Shown here piece after piece: positions 8,232-16,357 of a stretch of DNA of 45,688 nt. Source of the stretch: a virus; IMG/VR virus record IMGVR_UViG_3300046811_000110, positions 1-45,688 of that record, one strand, 5' to 3'. A program made the translations under genes and the position numbers. The notes under the pieces were generated by a model. The model did no database searches, had not been told where the DNA came from, and was given only the letters and a program-made list of their open reading frames with translations. Position 1 is the first letter of the stretch. Each line of letters begins with the position of its first letter.

Positions 8232-8404
8232 CAGCGGGGGCCCTTAGTGAATGTGATGCCCCGCCACACGCCGATCTCCCCGATGGTCCCATCCGCTTCC
8301 CAGCGGTAGCCGAGAACGAACGCCACCTCCCCGAAGCTCACCATCTTTGGGACGGAGACAACCCCGGAACGGAGCGCGGTAGTCGACAAAAGGTTTGAGG
8401 GCAT
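8231..8404 (-). CDS. Small 57-residue protein sharing a decapeptide with the capsid protein
   Basis: The start at 8404 is fixed by an ATGA overlap with the acetyltransferase stop, and its own stop overlaps the next start the same way. The sequence reads MPSNLLSTTALRSGVVSVPK, then a beta-rich part with FGEVAFVLGYRW and EIGVWRGITF near the C-terminus. The capsid protein of this phage contains EIGYWRGITF, 9 of 10 identical. The function is unknown; a minor virion protein is possible. Confidence 0.6.
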   Translation of the reverse strand: MPSNLLSTTALRSGVVSVPKMVSFGEVAFVLGYRWEADGTIGEIGVWRGITFTKGPR

Positions 8405-8865
8405 CAGCGCAGATCCCACCAGTACCAGGTTGACATCGGCTCGGCACCCAGCGCGAGAAAGAAGGGCATGAGGGGCCGGGCCGCGTTGTCGTGCATCATC
8501 GCCATCTGCACCCCTTCCGCCTTCAGCGCCGCGCCCGCGCTCTTCCACATCTGGTAGCCCACCCGTCCCTTATCACGAAATGCCGGGGCGAGGAAATGCC
8601 CGCCGTCAACCGCAAAGAGCGTGCTGCGCGCCAGAACGTAGGGCTCGATGTAGAAGGCGACGAAGCCCGCGAGCGTCCCGTCAACCCGCGCGGCCCATAC
8701 GCGATAGACCCCCTCGGCCTCGCGGCGCAGGAAGCGCGCCCAGTCGATCTCGCAAGGGATGTCCTTGTAGGGCCAAAGCTCCTCGTAATACTGCTGGACG
8801 AGATCGCGGACGTTCGGCTCGGCGAGGAGGACTTCGAGCTTTTCCCAGCCGAGGGTCAGGCGCAT
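8404..8865 (-). CDS. GNAT-family N-acetyltransferase
   Basis: 153 residues with the layout of a GCN5-related acetyltransferase. There is a helical start (LEVLLAEPNVRDLVQQYYEEL), then strands with VWAARVDGTLAGFVAFYIEPY (motifs D and A entry strand), FLAPAFRDKGRVGYQMWKSA (a degenerate acetyl-CoA loop, R-x-K-G-x-G) and a final MHDNAARPLMPFFLALGAEP (motif B). GNAT enzymes move an acetyl group from acetyl-CoA to an amine. Genes like this occur next to lysin and tail genes in several podoviruses, but the substrate is unknown. Start ATG at 8865, directly after the lysin stop. Confidence 0.75.
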   Translation of the reverse strand: MRLTLGWEKLEVLLAEPNVRDLVQQYYEELWPYKDIPCEIDWARFLRREAEGVYRVWAARVDGTLAGFVAFYIEPYVLARSTLFAVDGGHFLAPAFRDKGRVGYQMWKSAGAALKAEGVQMAMMHDNAARPLMPFFLALGAEPMSTWYWWDLR

Positions 8866-9465
8866 TCAGGTCCCGGAGGGGAGCGGGCCAAACTCGCCGC
8901 TCGCCAGATAGCGGTCAAAGAGCGCATCTTTCGTGGCCGTAATATCGTCGATGCTGAAGCCGACCACGCGCTTCATCCCCTCCCAGCCGTTTCCTCTGTA
9001 GCGGTCACGCATGTAGGCGACGGCGACCGCGCAAGCGACTTGCGGATCAGAGGCAACATCGGGATCGGTCAGGAGATCTCGCCCGATCATCTGTCCGTAT
9101 CGCGCGTAGTTCGCCCGGCCGGTAAGCTGGAACAGCCCGCGACCGCGGAACTTGTAGCCATCGCCGGGCTCGGTGTTGCCGAGTTGGCGCGCGCCAAAAT
9201 TGCCGCCATAGACGAGGTTGAAAAACGCCTGCTCATTGGCCTTCAGCGCGTCGAGTTGATCGTCCGAGAGTTGATTGACCCGGCTCCCGAAGATCAGTCG
9301 GATGCGGTCGTTTCTCGTGTGCTCGTAGCCCATCTCGGGCTTCATCGAGAAGCCACTTTCACCCATCGCAATCGCGGCAATGCCGGCGCGCAACTCGGGG
9401 TCAGTGACGCCCTGCTTGTCCATCTCGGCGCGAAGCATGACGGCTTGTGAGGTTAGGTCGCTCAT
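8866..9465 (-). CDS. Endolysin, glycoside hydrolase family 19 (chitinase-like)
   Basis: 199 residues covering the GH19 lysozyme-like domain. It has AGIAAIAMGESGFSMKPEMGY with E36 in the position of the general acid, VYGGNFGARQLGNTEPGDGYKFRGRGLFQLTGRANYARYG in the substrate cleft (residues 86-123), and a C-terminal helical part ending WEGMKRVVGFS. Such lysins cut the glycan strands of peptidoglycan. There is no signal peptide, so it needs a holin to reach the wall. GAGG about 9 nt before ATG supports the start. The next gene upstream encodes an XhlA-like membrane protein. Confidence 0.88.
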   Translation of the reverse strand: MSDLTSQAVMLRAEMDKQGVTDPELRAGIAAIAMGESGFSMKPEMGYEHTRNDRIRLIFGSRVNQLSDDQLDALKANEQAFFNLVYGGNFGARQLGNTEPGDGYKFRGRGLFQLTGRANYARYGQMIGRDLLTDPDVASDPQVACAVAVAYMRDRYRGNGWEGMKRVVGFSIDDITATKDALFDRYLASGEFGPLPSGT

Positions 9466-9474
9466 TTTGAATCC

Positions 9475-9705
9475 TCACCCGAAATGGAAAAGCGCCCGCA
9501 GCAGCACGCCGAGGATGGCGACAACGATGCCGCCGGTGGCCCACCCCAGTTTCTCAAGACGGGCCCCACGACGTTCGCACGAGAGAAGGTGCGCGTCTAT
9601 GCGTTCCGCAATAGCGTGCATGCGCTCATCCGATCTTGCCTGGTTGACCTCCAAGTCGCCAACCCGCCTCTCGACGCTCCGTGATGTCACATGCGTCACT
9701 GCCAC
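9475..9705 (-). CDS. XhlA-like membrane protein, lysis-associated
   Basis: 76 residues: an N-terminal helical, charged part (VERRVGDLEVNQARSDERMH), then a single C-terminal membrane segment (WATGGIVVAILGVLLRALF, residues 55-73). This is the layout of haemolysin XhlA-type proteins that work with lysins, and it lies just upstream of the GH19 lysin. The start is GTG at 9705, set by a strong GGGAGG site about 8 nt upstream. Confidence 0.7.
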   Translation of the reverse strand: MAVTHVTSRSVERRVGDLEVNQARSDERMHAIAERIDAHLLSCERRGARLEKLGWATGGIVVAILGVLLRALFHFG

Positions 9706-9806
9706 CTCAACGCCTCCCGTCCGGAGTTCGTTGGTAACAGGATACGCGGAAAACCACAGGATCGTTTCGGAAAAGAAACGGAAAAAGTGCGGAGTTCACA
9801 GTGGTT

Positions 9807-10073
9807 TCACGTTTTCTTATCGGCTGCGGCAGCGGTTGCCTGCTCGACGCCGATCGCGATGCCGCGCCTCTCGCCCTCGAGGTCGCTGCCCTTGGCGGTG
9901 GCGGCGATCAGTTCCGCCTTCATTCCGTTGGTCGCTGCCTGCACCTCCTCGACCCTTACTGCGACGGCGCTGACCCTGATCCCGTTGCGCCACGAGATGC
10001 CGCAGGAGATTACCGCCGCGATGCTTGCGACCGCGGCGGCGAAGGCTGTTACCCCCTCGAATATCTCGTGCAT
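9807..10073 (-). CDS. Small single-TM protein, possible i-spanin or holin partner
   Basis: 88 residues with an N-terminal membrane segment (AFAAAVASIAAVISCGISW, about 10-28) followed by a helical, charged, periplasm-type region (VRVEEVQAATNGMKAELIAA) that could form a coiled coil. An N-in single TM plus helical tail fits an inner-membrane spanin subunit or an accessory holin, and the gene lies in the lysis cluster, but no family is recognised. GGGTGG lies before ATG 10073. The 100 bp downstream (9706-9806) holds only a short CGTTTC/GAAACG hairpin (9763-9780). Confidence 0.55.
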   Translation of the reverse strand: MHEIFEGVTAFAAAVASIAAVISCGISWRNGIRVSAVAVRVEEVQAATNGMKAELIAATAKGSDLEGERRGIAIGVEQATAAAADKKT

Positions 10074-10082
10074 CGCGCCACC

Positions 10083-13000
10083 CTATTTCAGCGCGGCGTC
10101 GGCGACCGCATGAATGCAGAGGATGTCGCCCAGGCTCGCGACCGTTCCGCTGGTTGCCAACAGAACGCCGGTGCTCTCGGAAAGCGCCGAGGCGGGGTCC
10201 TTCGAGACCGTCGCATCCGCGCCTGCCGTCACGTTGCGCCAGTTCGCGTTCGCCGCCGAGGGGTTGTAGGTGGTGACCGTGGGCGCCACGATCCCGATCA
10301 TCGGCGTGGGCCATTGCCAGAACAGCGAGGGGTCGCCGTTGGCAATCGGGTTCTTGGTGCAGAGTGCCCCGGCGACGCCCGCACTCTGCGCCGGAGCGAC
10401 GCCGGGCGGGAACGTCTTGAAATATCGTCGCTGCGCCCGCTGGAGGAGCTTGTTCGGCTCCTCGGCCAGATATTGCGTCGCGACCGTCGACTGCTCCATC
10501 TTCATCTTGGTCAGCGAGCAGTGGCCGCCGGTCGTCGTGCTGAGCTGCGTCTGGCTTGAATCTGAGAAGGTCTTGGTCGCGGTCCAGGCTCCGGTCGTGC
10601 CCTGGAATGTGCTGCCGACCTCGTAGTTGATCGAGATGTAGAGGTCGCTGTCGCCGGGCGAGGTGTACCATGTTCCGGTCGTCGGCCCCGGGATCTGTCC
10701 GGTGGTAAAGGTCGTGTCCGTGTTTGCGGTCGGCACCGAGATCATCGTCGCGTAGTAGAGATCGGACGCCCCGGAATTGATGCTCAGCCCGTAAGCCCCC
10801 GCGACGGAGCAGTTGATCGACCCGCTCACGACCACAGGAAAGGCCGTCGAGGTCCCCCATTCCAGTTGTGCGATGTCCGCCCCGGTGAGAGCCTGGTAGA
10901 CCGATAGCACATCGGTTGCGTTGACCGTCGCGCTCCCGGTCCCCACAGTCAGCTTGAGCGAGAACGGCGCACCGGACTGCACCGTGGCGACGCGCTGGAT
11001 CGAGAGGTTCGAGGCGGCGGTCGGCCCTTGGCTATTCCACCCGTCCGCGCTCTCGGTGACGACGACACCTGTCGCGTCGATCGTCGCGGAGGCGCCCTCG
11101 TTCTTCTGATCGAGGTCGAATCCGCCGTTGAGCAGCAGGTTTTGCCCGACGATGTTGGTGCATCTCTTGTTCTGGTTCTGGTTGTCGATACACACCGGCA
11201 CACCGCCCGCCGAGGGTAGATTTGGCTCGGTTACCAGATTGCCCAATAGCCGCGTCGTGGCCCCAGCTCCAGATCCATCCACGCGGAGAAGCCCGTTCGC
11301 GCTAGCGGGGACGCTTTCGATTGCGTTGTTATTTACTCTCTCTATGCCGCTGGCGAACTTGATCGGGAGTTGCACCGTCCGGTTTATGTAGAACAGATTG
11401 ATCGTCGGCTGGACCGAGCATCCCCCGCCAGTTGTTGAGGCGACGGGTCCCGGCGTCACTAGATAAGAGCCGGTGGAGGCTGCCGACGCCGAGGTGGAGA
11501 CAAGCGTCAACGCACCGGATAGAGTGCCGCCACCGCCCACTGTCCCGACGACAATCCCAGCTATCCCTTCACCGCCGACAATCGTGAACTGTGTCCCGGC
11601 CCCCGGCGTGCAACCGGAGCCCGGGGTCGCCACGGTTGGGGGATTAACCAGTGCGCCACTTGTGTTCGTTGTGATGTCCAGGCTCTGATAAAGGCCGAAA
11701 TCCTTAAAGTTCGGATTCCCGCCCGCCCGCTTCAACATAAAATCAAGCTGGTCGTATTCAAACGACAGTACGCCGTTGGCAAAATCGGGGACGGCAACGG
11801 CAAAGGCCGCCTCATCGAAGTGATCGTGGCGGACGAACCCGTAGATCGCAGGGTTGGCAACTGTCCCTGAGATAAGAACGTCACCAACGAGGTTGGGGAA
11901 GCTCTCGATGTGGCAGGTGATCTCCGGGTTGTTCTCCGGCTGCGCCCCCTCCTCGAACATCGTGATCGCATACTGCGATTTCGTGGAGATGTAGCCACCG
12001 TCGTTGCAGGTCCAGTGGCTTGTGCCATCGGTCCACACAGCCGGGTCCGGCGAGGACACGCTGATCGCGTCGCCAAGCAGAACCGCCGAGACATCGGCCT
12101 GGTTGGTGACGATGGTGGTCGCGGTCGTCGAGACGACCTTCGTGTTCGTTGGAAGCGCGAGACCATTCCCCGAGGCAGAGTCCTTGAGGATATATCCCGC
12201 TTGGATGCTCGACGGCACCGCCGCGAAAGTCAGGGTCGATCCCGATCCCTGCGCTGTCGCTATGAGAGCGGTGCCTGGGCCTTTCTGCGTACTCGTTCCA
12301 TGAAGGTTAAATGCCTCGTCGCATGACCCGAACGTGCCGGACGGCCAGCTTATCGTAGTGAACGCCGAGGCGAGGACATTGTGGTGGTTATCGCAGTCGA
12401 TCCATATGTTCGACGAGCCTGCGGTCAGCGACTCGTTATTGATGACCCCACCGAAGACCTGCGTAGCCTCTGACGCGTAATTCGCGACGGCGACCTGGGA
12501 AAACCTGCCGTCGATCCGAGGCGAGAAGAAGTCCATTTGCGAGGCCGTTTGCGTCGGGTTTGGCCGCCCGATCTGGAGGCCGATCAGCGCATCGTCCCCC
12601 ACCGTCGTCAGCGCGGCCTCACGATTTGGCGTAAACAGCTCGAAATCAGTCCACTTGACATACTTGCTGCCGATGGCGTCGACGCAAGTCCCGGTCGGCC
12701 CCGGCGTTGTCCCCACCGCGCACATCAAATGGATCGCGATCTGCACCCGGGGGGTCTTTGGCTGTCCACCGGAAGACGGCGAAAAATTCGTCAGGTTGAT
12801 CGTGCCTGTGTGGTAGCAGTACCGCTCCGGCGGGCTGTAGAGCATCCCGAAGCCGTGCGCGCGCAACGCAGCAGCAGCGGCGTTTATCGGCACCGTATCG
12901 TCGGTCCCGGTTGATCCTACCGCACTCGTCGCATCGCACTTCGCCCCGAACGCCATGACGTTGTAGACCGGCGTTCCGTAGTTGACGCTGAGCCCGAGCT

Positions 13001-13151
13001 GGTTGATCTGGAGGATAAGGGAGTTGAGCGCGCCGGTCAGGACGCCGGTATCGACCGGGCCGGTCAGCAGCTTGAGCGGCGTAAAGGCGGGCTGCGCTAC
13101 CGCGACAACGGCGGCGAGGATGAGGCTGAGCGCGAGGAGAACACGCTTCAT
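10083..13151 (-). CDS. Tailspike/tail fibre with pectate-lyase-like beta-helix and N-terminal signal-like peptide
   Basis: 1022 residues. It opens with a signal-peptide-like segment (MKRVLLALSLILAAVVAVAQ) and the motif FTPLKLLTGPVDTG with LNSLILQINQLG, shared with two other tail genes here. Next comes YNVMAFGAKCDA with TDDTVPINAAAAAL, the start of the pectate-lyase-3 beta-helix seen in tailspikes that bind or cut host polysaccharide. The middle (about 160-700) is beta-rich with Gly, Ser and Thr. The C-terminal third looks like a carbohydrate-binding beta-sandwich, with QYLAEEPNKLLQRAQRRYFKTF near the end, a motif typical of the terminal domain of phage tail proteins. Likely the main host-recognition protein. 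Confidence 0.78.
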   Translation of the reverse strand: MKRVLLALSLILAAVVAVAQPAFTPLKLLTGPVDTGVLTGALNSLILQINQLGLSVNYGTPVYNVMAFGAKCDATSAVGSTGTDDTVPINAAAAALRAHGFGMLYSPPERYCYHTGTINLTNFSPSSGGQPKTPRVQIAIHLMCAVGTTPGPTGTCVDAIGSKYVKWTDFELFTPNREAALTTVGDDALIGLQIGRPNPTQTASQMDFFSPRIDGRFSQVAVANYASEATQVFGGVINNESLTAGSSNIWIDCDNHHNVLASAFTTISWPSGTFGSCDEAFNLHGTSTQKGPGTALIATAQGSGSTLTFAAVPSSIQAGYILKDSASGNGLALPTNTKVVSTTATTIVTNQADVSAVLLGDAISVSSPDPAVWTDGTSHWTCNDGGYISTKSQYAITMFEEGAQPENNPEITCHIESFPNLVGDVLISGTVANPAIYGFVRHDHFDEAAFAVAVPDFANGVLSFEYDQLDFMLKRAGGNPNFKDFGLYQSLDITTNTSGALVNPPTVATPGSGCTPGAGTQFTIVGGEGIAGIVVGTVGGGGTLSGALTLVSTSASAASTGSYLVTPGPVASTTGGGCSVQPTINLFYINRTVQLPIKFASGIERVNNNAIESVPASANGLLRVDGSGAGATTRLLGNLVTEPNLPSAGGVPVCIDNQNQNKRCTNIVGQNLLLNGGFDLDQKNEGASATIDATGVVVTESADGWNSQGPTAASNLSIQRVATVQSGAPFSLKLTVGTGSATVNATDVLSVYQALTGADIAQLEWGTSTAFPVVVSGSINCSVAGAYGLSINSGASDLYYATMISVPTANTDTTFTTGQIPGPTTGTWYTSPGDSDLYISINYEVGSTFQGTTGAWTATKTFSDSSQTQLSTTTGGHCSLTKMKMEQSTVATQYLAEEPNKLLQRAQRRYFKTFPPGVAPAQSAGVAGALCTKNPIANGDPSLFWQWPTPMIGIVAPTVTTYNPSAANANWRNVTAGADATVSKDPASALSESTGVLLATSGTVASLGDILCIHAVADAALK

Positions 13152-13153
13152 CG

Positions 13154-13564
13154 CTATCTATAGGCGCACGAGACCGGCGTGGGGCTCCCCGCTCCGATGA
13201 CCGAAATGCTGACCGGGATCTGCCCTCTCTCCCACCGTATGCACGGATAGCTGGTTGCTGCGACGATCCTCACCGTCCCCGGCGATAGAAGCGCGGCGGT
13301 GCCCCCGACGTAATTGATGCCGAGGGCGTTGGTCGTGCCCGAATTGCAGATTTCGAGATAGGTCGTAGGGGCAGCCGGCCCCGTCGATCCGGCAGCGGGG
13401 AACACGATAGGGGTCGCCGTTATCCCGATCGAGATCGAGCAGTTGTTGAATGCCTGCTGGGCGCTGGCAAGGCCGCCAGAGAGCACAAGCCCCGCGGCGG
13501 TGAGGAATGCCCCGAACAGCAAAGAGGCCGTTGGACGGCCCCCTGAGCGTCTTTTATGTCCCAT
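13154..13564 (-). CDS. Predicted exported beta-rich protein
   Basis: 136 residues. A basic start (MGHKRRSGGR) is followed by a hydrophobic stretch and a cleavage-type site (LVLSGGLASAQQ), so a Sec signal peptide is likely. The mature part is short and beta-rich with four Cys or so (CSISIGITATPIVF, LEICNSGT, YPCIRW, VSCAYR), which could form disulphides in the periplasm. No family is recognised. It sits immediately upstream of the tailspike gene (2 bp gap). Confidence 0.6.
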   Translation of the reverse strand: MGHKRRSGGRPTASLLFGAFLTAAGLVLSGGLASAQQAFNNCSISIGITATPIVFPAAGSTGPAAPTTYLEICNSGTTNALGINYVGGTAALLSPGTVRIVAATSYPCIRWERGQIPVSISVIGAGSPTPVSCAYR

Positions 13565-13567
13565 CTG

Positions 13568-13762
13568 TCAGCGCCCCCGCTTCTTGCGCGCCTGGTTGAG
13601 CGCGATCGCCACCGCCTGCTTGCGGCTCTTGACCTTCGGCCCGGTCTTCGATCCGCTGTGGAGGGTGCCGGCCTTGAACTCGTGCATCGTCTTTTCGACC
13701 TTGGACTTCTTCATCTTCCGCCCTCCGGTCGTCGCGGCGTAGCCCGCCGATGAGCCGATCAT
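13568..13762 (-). CDS. Small basic DUF6496-like protein
   Basis: Up to 64 residues. The core (KSKVEKTMHEFKAGTLHSGS, then VKSRKQAVAIALNQARKK) matches my memory of the short DUF6496 proteins common in bacteria and phages, which are basic and probably bind nucleic acid; the role is unknown. ATG at 13762 overlaps the previous stop as ATGA. An alternative ATG at 13714 has a better GGAGGG site 8 nt upstream and gives a 48-residue product starting at the conserved core. Confidence 0.7.
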   Translation of the reverse strand: MIGSSAGYAATTGGRKMKKSKVEKTMHEFKAGTLHSGSKTGPKVKSRKQAVAIALNQARKKRGR

Positions 13763-14001
13763 CGCCCTTGTACCTTTTCTTGCGCCTTGACCTGATCCTG
13801 TATCTTGCGGATCAGGTCAACCGCCTGCTGGCAGACAATGAGCTGCTGCACCGATGGGCAGCCAATGGCCTTCAGGGTCTCGACCACCAGCATCGCGTCC
13901 CTGACCTCGACGCTGAGCGTCACCGGCGGCTGAGCGGGAAGCTGCTGCGCGAGCGCCTGGTGCCCGTACAGCAGCAATCCCGCCAGGAACAGTCCGCGCA
14001 T
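13759..14001 (-). CDS. Small exported helical protein
   Basis: 80 residues. An N-terminal signal peptide (MRGLFLAGLLLYGHQALAQQ) is followed by a short helical domain with two Cys (AIGCPSVQQLIVCQQAVDLI). No family is recognised. Both ends overlap neighbours as ATGA (14001 and 13759). It is one of a run of genes with export signals between 10083 and 19704. Confidence 0.62.
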   Translation of the reverse strand: MRGLFLAGLLLYGHQALAQQLPAQPPVTLSVEVRDAMLVVETLKAIGCPSVQQLIVCQQAVDLIRKIQDQVKAQEKVQGR

Positions 14002-14507
14002 TACGACGGGCTGAAGTATCCTACCGCGTGCGCGCACTGGAAGGTCGAGGCCGAGGTCGCCGTCGGTAGGATGGTGACCGCCGTGCCCGCGACTTGGGAG
14101 CGCAGCCCGGTCGGGTACATCTCGGAGATCACATACTCCCCGCTCGGCACCGAGGCAGACGAGGCCGTGACATTGGCGAGCCATGTCGGGCTCCCGGTCA
14201 GGTTGGTCGAGGTCCACAGCGTCGCCGAGGAGGCTGCCGTCGCGTTGGCCGCGACCTCGATATAAACCCCGGTCAGATAGACGTAGTTGCCCGCCGGCGG
14301 GGTGATCGTGATCGTCTCGTTGGCAACGGTGTCCTGCGTGGTCGAGCAGGTCGTGCGCCCTCCCGCGCTCTGCGAGAAGAAGGTCGCGGCGTCCGCCTTG
14401 GTGCCGGTTTGCTGGATCTGGACCTGCGCGCCCGCCTGCGGGACGAGCAAGCCCGCCCCGAGCGCGATGGCCGCCGCCCCGCCGAGTAGTGCGTCCCTTG
14501 CGTTCAT
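14001..14507 (-). CDS. Exported beta-sandwich protein, tandem paralogue 2
   Basis: 168 residues with a clear signal peptide (residues 1-27, ending PQAGAQ). The mature domain has TTCSTTQDTVANETITITPP, AGNYVYLTGVYIEVAANATA, LTGSPTWLAN, YVISEMYPTGL and CAHAVGYFSP. It is the same length as, and clearly homologous to, the adjacent gene at 14519-15025, so the pair arose by tandem duplication. The fold looks like a beta-sandwich as found on virion or tail surfaces; the function is unknown. A strong AAGGAG site precedes ATG 14507, which rules out the longer in-frame extension upstream. Confidence 0.75.
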   Translation of the reverse strand: MNARDALLGGAAAIALGAGLLVPQAGAQVQIQQTGTKADAATFFSQSAGGRTTCSTTQDTVANETITITPPAGNYVYLTGVYIEVAANATAASSATLWTSTNLTGSPTWLANVTASSASVPSGEYVISEMYPTGLRSQVAGTAVTILPTATSASTFQCAHAVGYFSPS

Positions 14508-14518
14508 GGTGATGCTCC

Positions 14519-15025
14519 TTACGGGCTGAAGTAGCCGACCGCATGGACGCACACGAACGCCGAGGCGGCGGTGGTCTGCGGCACGATGGTCACGTTGGTC
14601 CCCGCCACCGTCGACTTGATCGCGGTCGGGTAGACTTCCGAGACCATAAACTGCGTGCTCGGGTTCGCCGCCGCTGCGGTCGTCGTGTTGGTCAGCCACG
14701 CCGGCGAGCCGGTCAGGTTGGTCGAGGACCACACCACCGCCGAGGTCGAAGCGGTCGCGTTCGGCGCCACCTCGAAGTAGAGCCCCGTCAGGTAGACGTA
14801 GTTGCCGGCGGGGGGCGAGATCGTCAGCGTCAGGTTGGCAACGGTGTCCTGCGTGGTCGAGCAGGAGGTCCGGGTATTGGCGAGATAGAAGGTCGCCGCG
14901 TCGAGTTTGCCGGCCGTCTGCTGCACCGTGGTTTGCGCCTCGGCCGCCGGCACGAGCAGACCCGCGCCCAGCGCCAACGCCGCGACCCCGCTCAGCAATG
15001 CACTCTTCAGTTCCTTGCCGTCCAT
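14519..15025 (-). CDS. Exported beta-sandwich protein, tandem paralogue 1
   Basis: 168 residues with a signal peptide (residues 1-31, ending PAAEAQ). Mature motifs are TSCSTTQDTVANLTLTISPP, AGNYVYLTGLYFEVAPNATA, LTGSPAWLTN, MVSEVYPTAI and CVHAVGYFSP, aligning without gaps to the next gene. An AAAGGAG site lies before ATG 15025 in a leader (AAGGAGCATC) nearly identical to that of its paralogue, so the duplication includes the ribosome-binding site. Possibly a virion decoration or a secreted surface protein; not determined. Confidence 0.75.
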   Translation of the reverse strand: MDGKELKSALLSGVAALALGAGLLVPAAEAQTTVQQTAGKLDAATFYLANTRTSCSTTQDTVANLTLTISPPAGNYVYLTGLYFEVAPNATASTSAVVWSSTNLTGSPAWLTNTTTAAAANPSTQFMVSEVYPTAIKSTVAGTNVTIVPQTTAASAFVCVHAVGYFSP

Positions 15026-15053
15026 AGGGATGCTCCTTTCGCGCCAGGGCTGT

Positions 15054-15830
15054 CTATACCGGCCGATCCGGGCCTGGCCCCGGCGCTCCGGCGGTATGCA
15101 ATGACTTCTCGTAGAGCTTGCCTACCATCGCGGCGCGCTCTTTCGATTCCGCTTCGCCGCGCTGCATATTAAGCTGCGATCCCTGGACCTCTGTCACCTG
15201 CTTGATTTGGTCGGGCCGGAACCACGGGATCTGCTGCATGTCGTGATGCACGATTTCCTTGGTCAGATCGTTGTCGCACCAAACCTGGTAGCCCCGCGAC
15301 TGCGCGAGCCGGCAGAAATACACGTCATCGCGCGCCTCGCCGTTGAGGCCGGGCTTGAACCACGGATAGGGTAACTCGCGGTAGAGATCGAACTTGGTGA
15401 GAAGCAACCCGGTCGGGACCTGCTTCATCAGGACTAGGCCTGGCGCCATCGTGTCGACATCGCCGTTCTCGTAGATGCCGGCCGCGGCATAGGGCGGCGT
15501 GCGAGTGCGGTAGTTGACCCCAACAATGTCCTTGTCATGCGCGAGGAGGCGCAGCCACGCATCCTCGGGAAACGTCATGTCGGTGTCGATCCACAGGAGA
15601 TGCGTGAACGGAATTCCTGTCTGGAGGAAATAGTTGACCAGCCCGTTGCGGTTGTCCTCGATGTAGCACCCCGAGGTGCCGATCGGCAGCATGCCGGCCT
15701 TGTCCTCGTCGGTGCTGATCTTGGTGAAGACGGCCGCCGTCCGCATCGCCGCCGACATGCAGGACAGGAGCGTCGGCCCCTCGCATGTCCGGTAATACGG
15801 GATGCCGATCGCGATCTTCGGCAGCGTCAT
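15054..15830 (-). CDS. Glycosyltransferase family 2-like (GT-A fold)
   Basis: 258 residues. It starts with the GT-A beta strand MTLPKIAIGIPYYRTCEGPT and has the metal-binding acidic motif in FTHLLWIDTDMTFPEDAW (DTD, near residue 82). It continues with VGVNYRTRTPPYAA and a catalytic-base region around LNGEARDDVYFCRLAQSRGY with the usual ED/DD-type acids. GT2 enzymes move a sugar from a nucleotide sugar to an acceptor. The gene lies among tail genes and is coupled (ATGA) to a methyltransferase gene, so it may act on a virion protein or a host surface glycan (inference). Confidence 0.78.
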   Translation of the reverse strand: MTLPKIAIGIPYYRTCEGPTLLSCMSAAMRTAAVFTKISTDEDKAGMLPIGTSGCYIEDNRNGLVNYFLQTGIPFTHLLWIDTDMTFPEDAWLRLLAHDKDIVGVNYRTRTPPYAAAGIYENGDVDTMAPGLVLMKQVPTGLLLTKFDLYRELPYPWFKPGLNGEARDDVYFCRLAQSRGYQVWCDNDLTKEIVHHDMQQIPWFRPDQIKQVTEVQGSQLNMQRGEAESKERAAMVGKLYEKSLHTAGAPGPGPDRPV

Positions 15831-16357
15831 ACGCTGATCCTCGACGGTTTCACGGCTTGCAGGACAAAGAAGTTCTGCTCACCGGTCACGCCGACCTCCC
15901 AATGCAGCGGCGCGAAGTCCGCGCGATAGACGCGCCGGTAATCGGCGAGCGCCGTCGTGCCGACCTGCTTGGTGTACTCGGTCTGGTCGAGGAAAACGAA
16001 GCTCTCCCGCTCGATGATCTTGGTGTGCCCCGGATCGGCCCACGCCCAAGGCGAGGAGCGCGAGGGGACGATGCCGCAGACCAGCCCGCCGGGCTTCAGA
16101 AGGCGGTAGAACTCCTCCCACTGGGCGAAGAAGAAGCGGAAATCGCCCTGCCGCCCGGTGTGCTCGAGGATGTGGTAGGCGTGGATTTCGTCGAACGTCT
16201 CGTCGGCGAAGGGCAGCGGCATCCGCTCAAGATCGTGCTCGATGTCGGCCCCGCAGTTGGGGTCGTTGTCGAGCGTCACGAGCTTGTCCCACTCGGGCTT
16301 GCCCTTGAGCGAGATCAGCTTCTCGCGCTTGTTGCCGCAGCCAATGAGGAGTTCCAT
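15827..16357 (-). CDS. Class I SAM-dependent methyltransferase
   Basis: 176 residues from ATG 16357 (ATGA overlap with the upstream stop). Motifs are MELLIGCGNKREK (motif I, SAM-binding loop G-x-G), LVTLDNDPNCGADIEHDLER (acidic end of beta 2), FADETFDEIHAYHILEHTG (motif IV), and FYRLLKPGGLVCGIVP (post-motif strand and loop). The substrate is not visible. The gene feeds directly into the GT2 gene, suggesting one pathway, for example a methylated sugar on a tail or envelope component. Confidence 0.8.
   Translation of the reverse strand: MELLIGCGNKREKLISLKGKPEWDKLVTLDNDPNCGADIEHDLERMPLPFADETFDEIHAYHILEHTGRQGDFRFFFAQWEEFYRLLKPGGLVCGIVPSRSSPWAWADPGHTKIIERESFVFLDQTEYTKQVGTTALADYRRVYRADFAPLHWEVGVTGEQNFFVLQAVKPSRISV

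Noticed and set aside
9796-9812. Second parS-like site (GTTTCACG near 9801)
   Set aside because: Only one half-site matches; the other arm (TTTTCTT) is wrong. A similar half-site near 15848 is also isolated.
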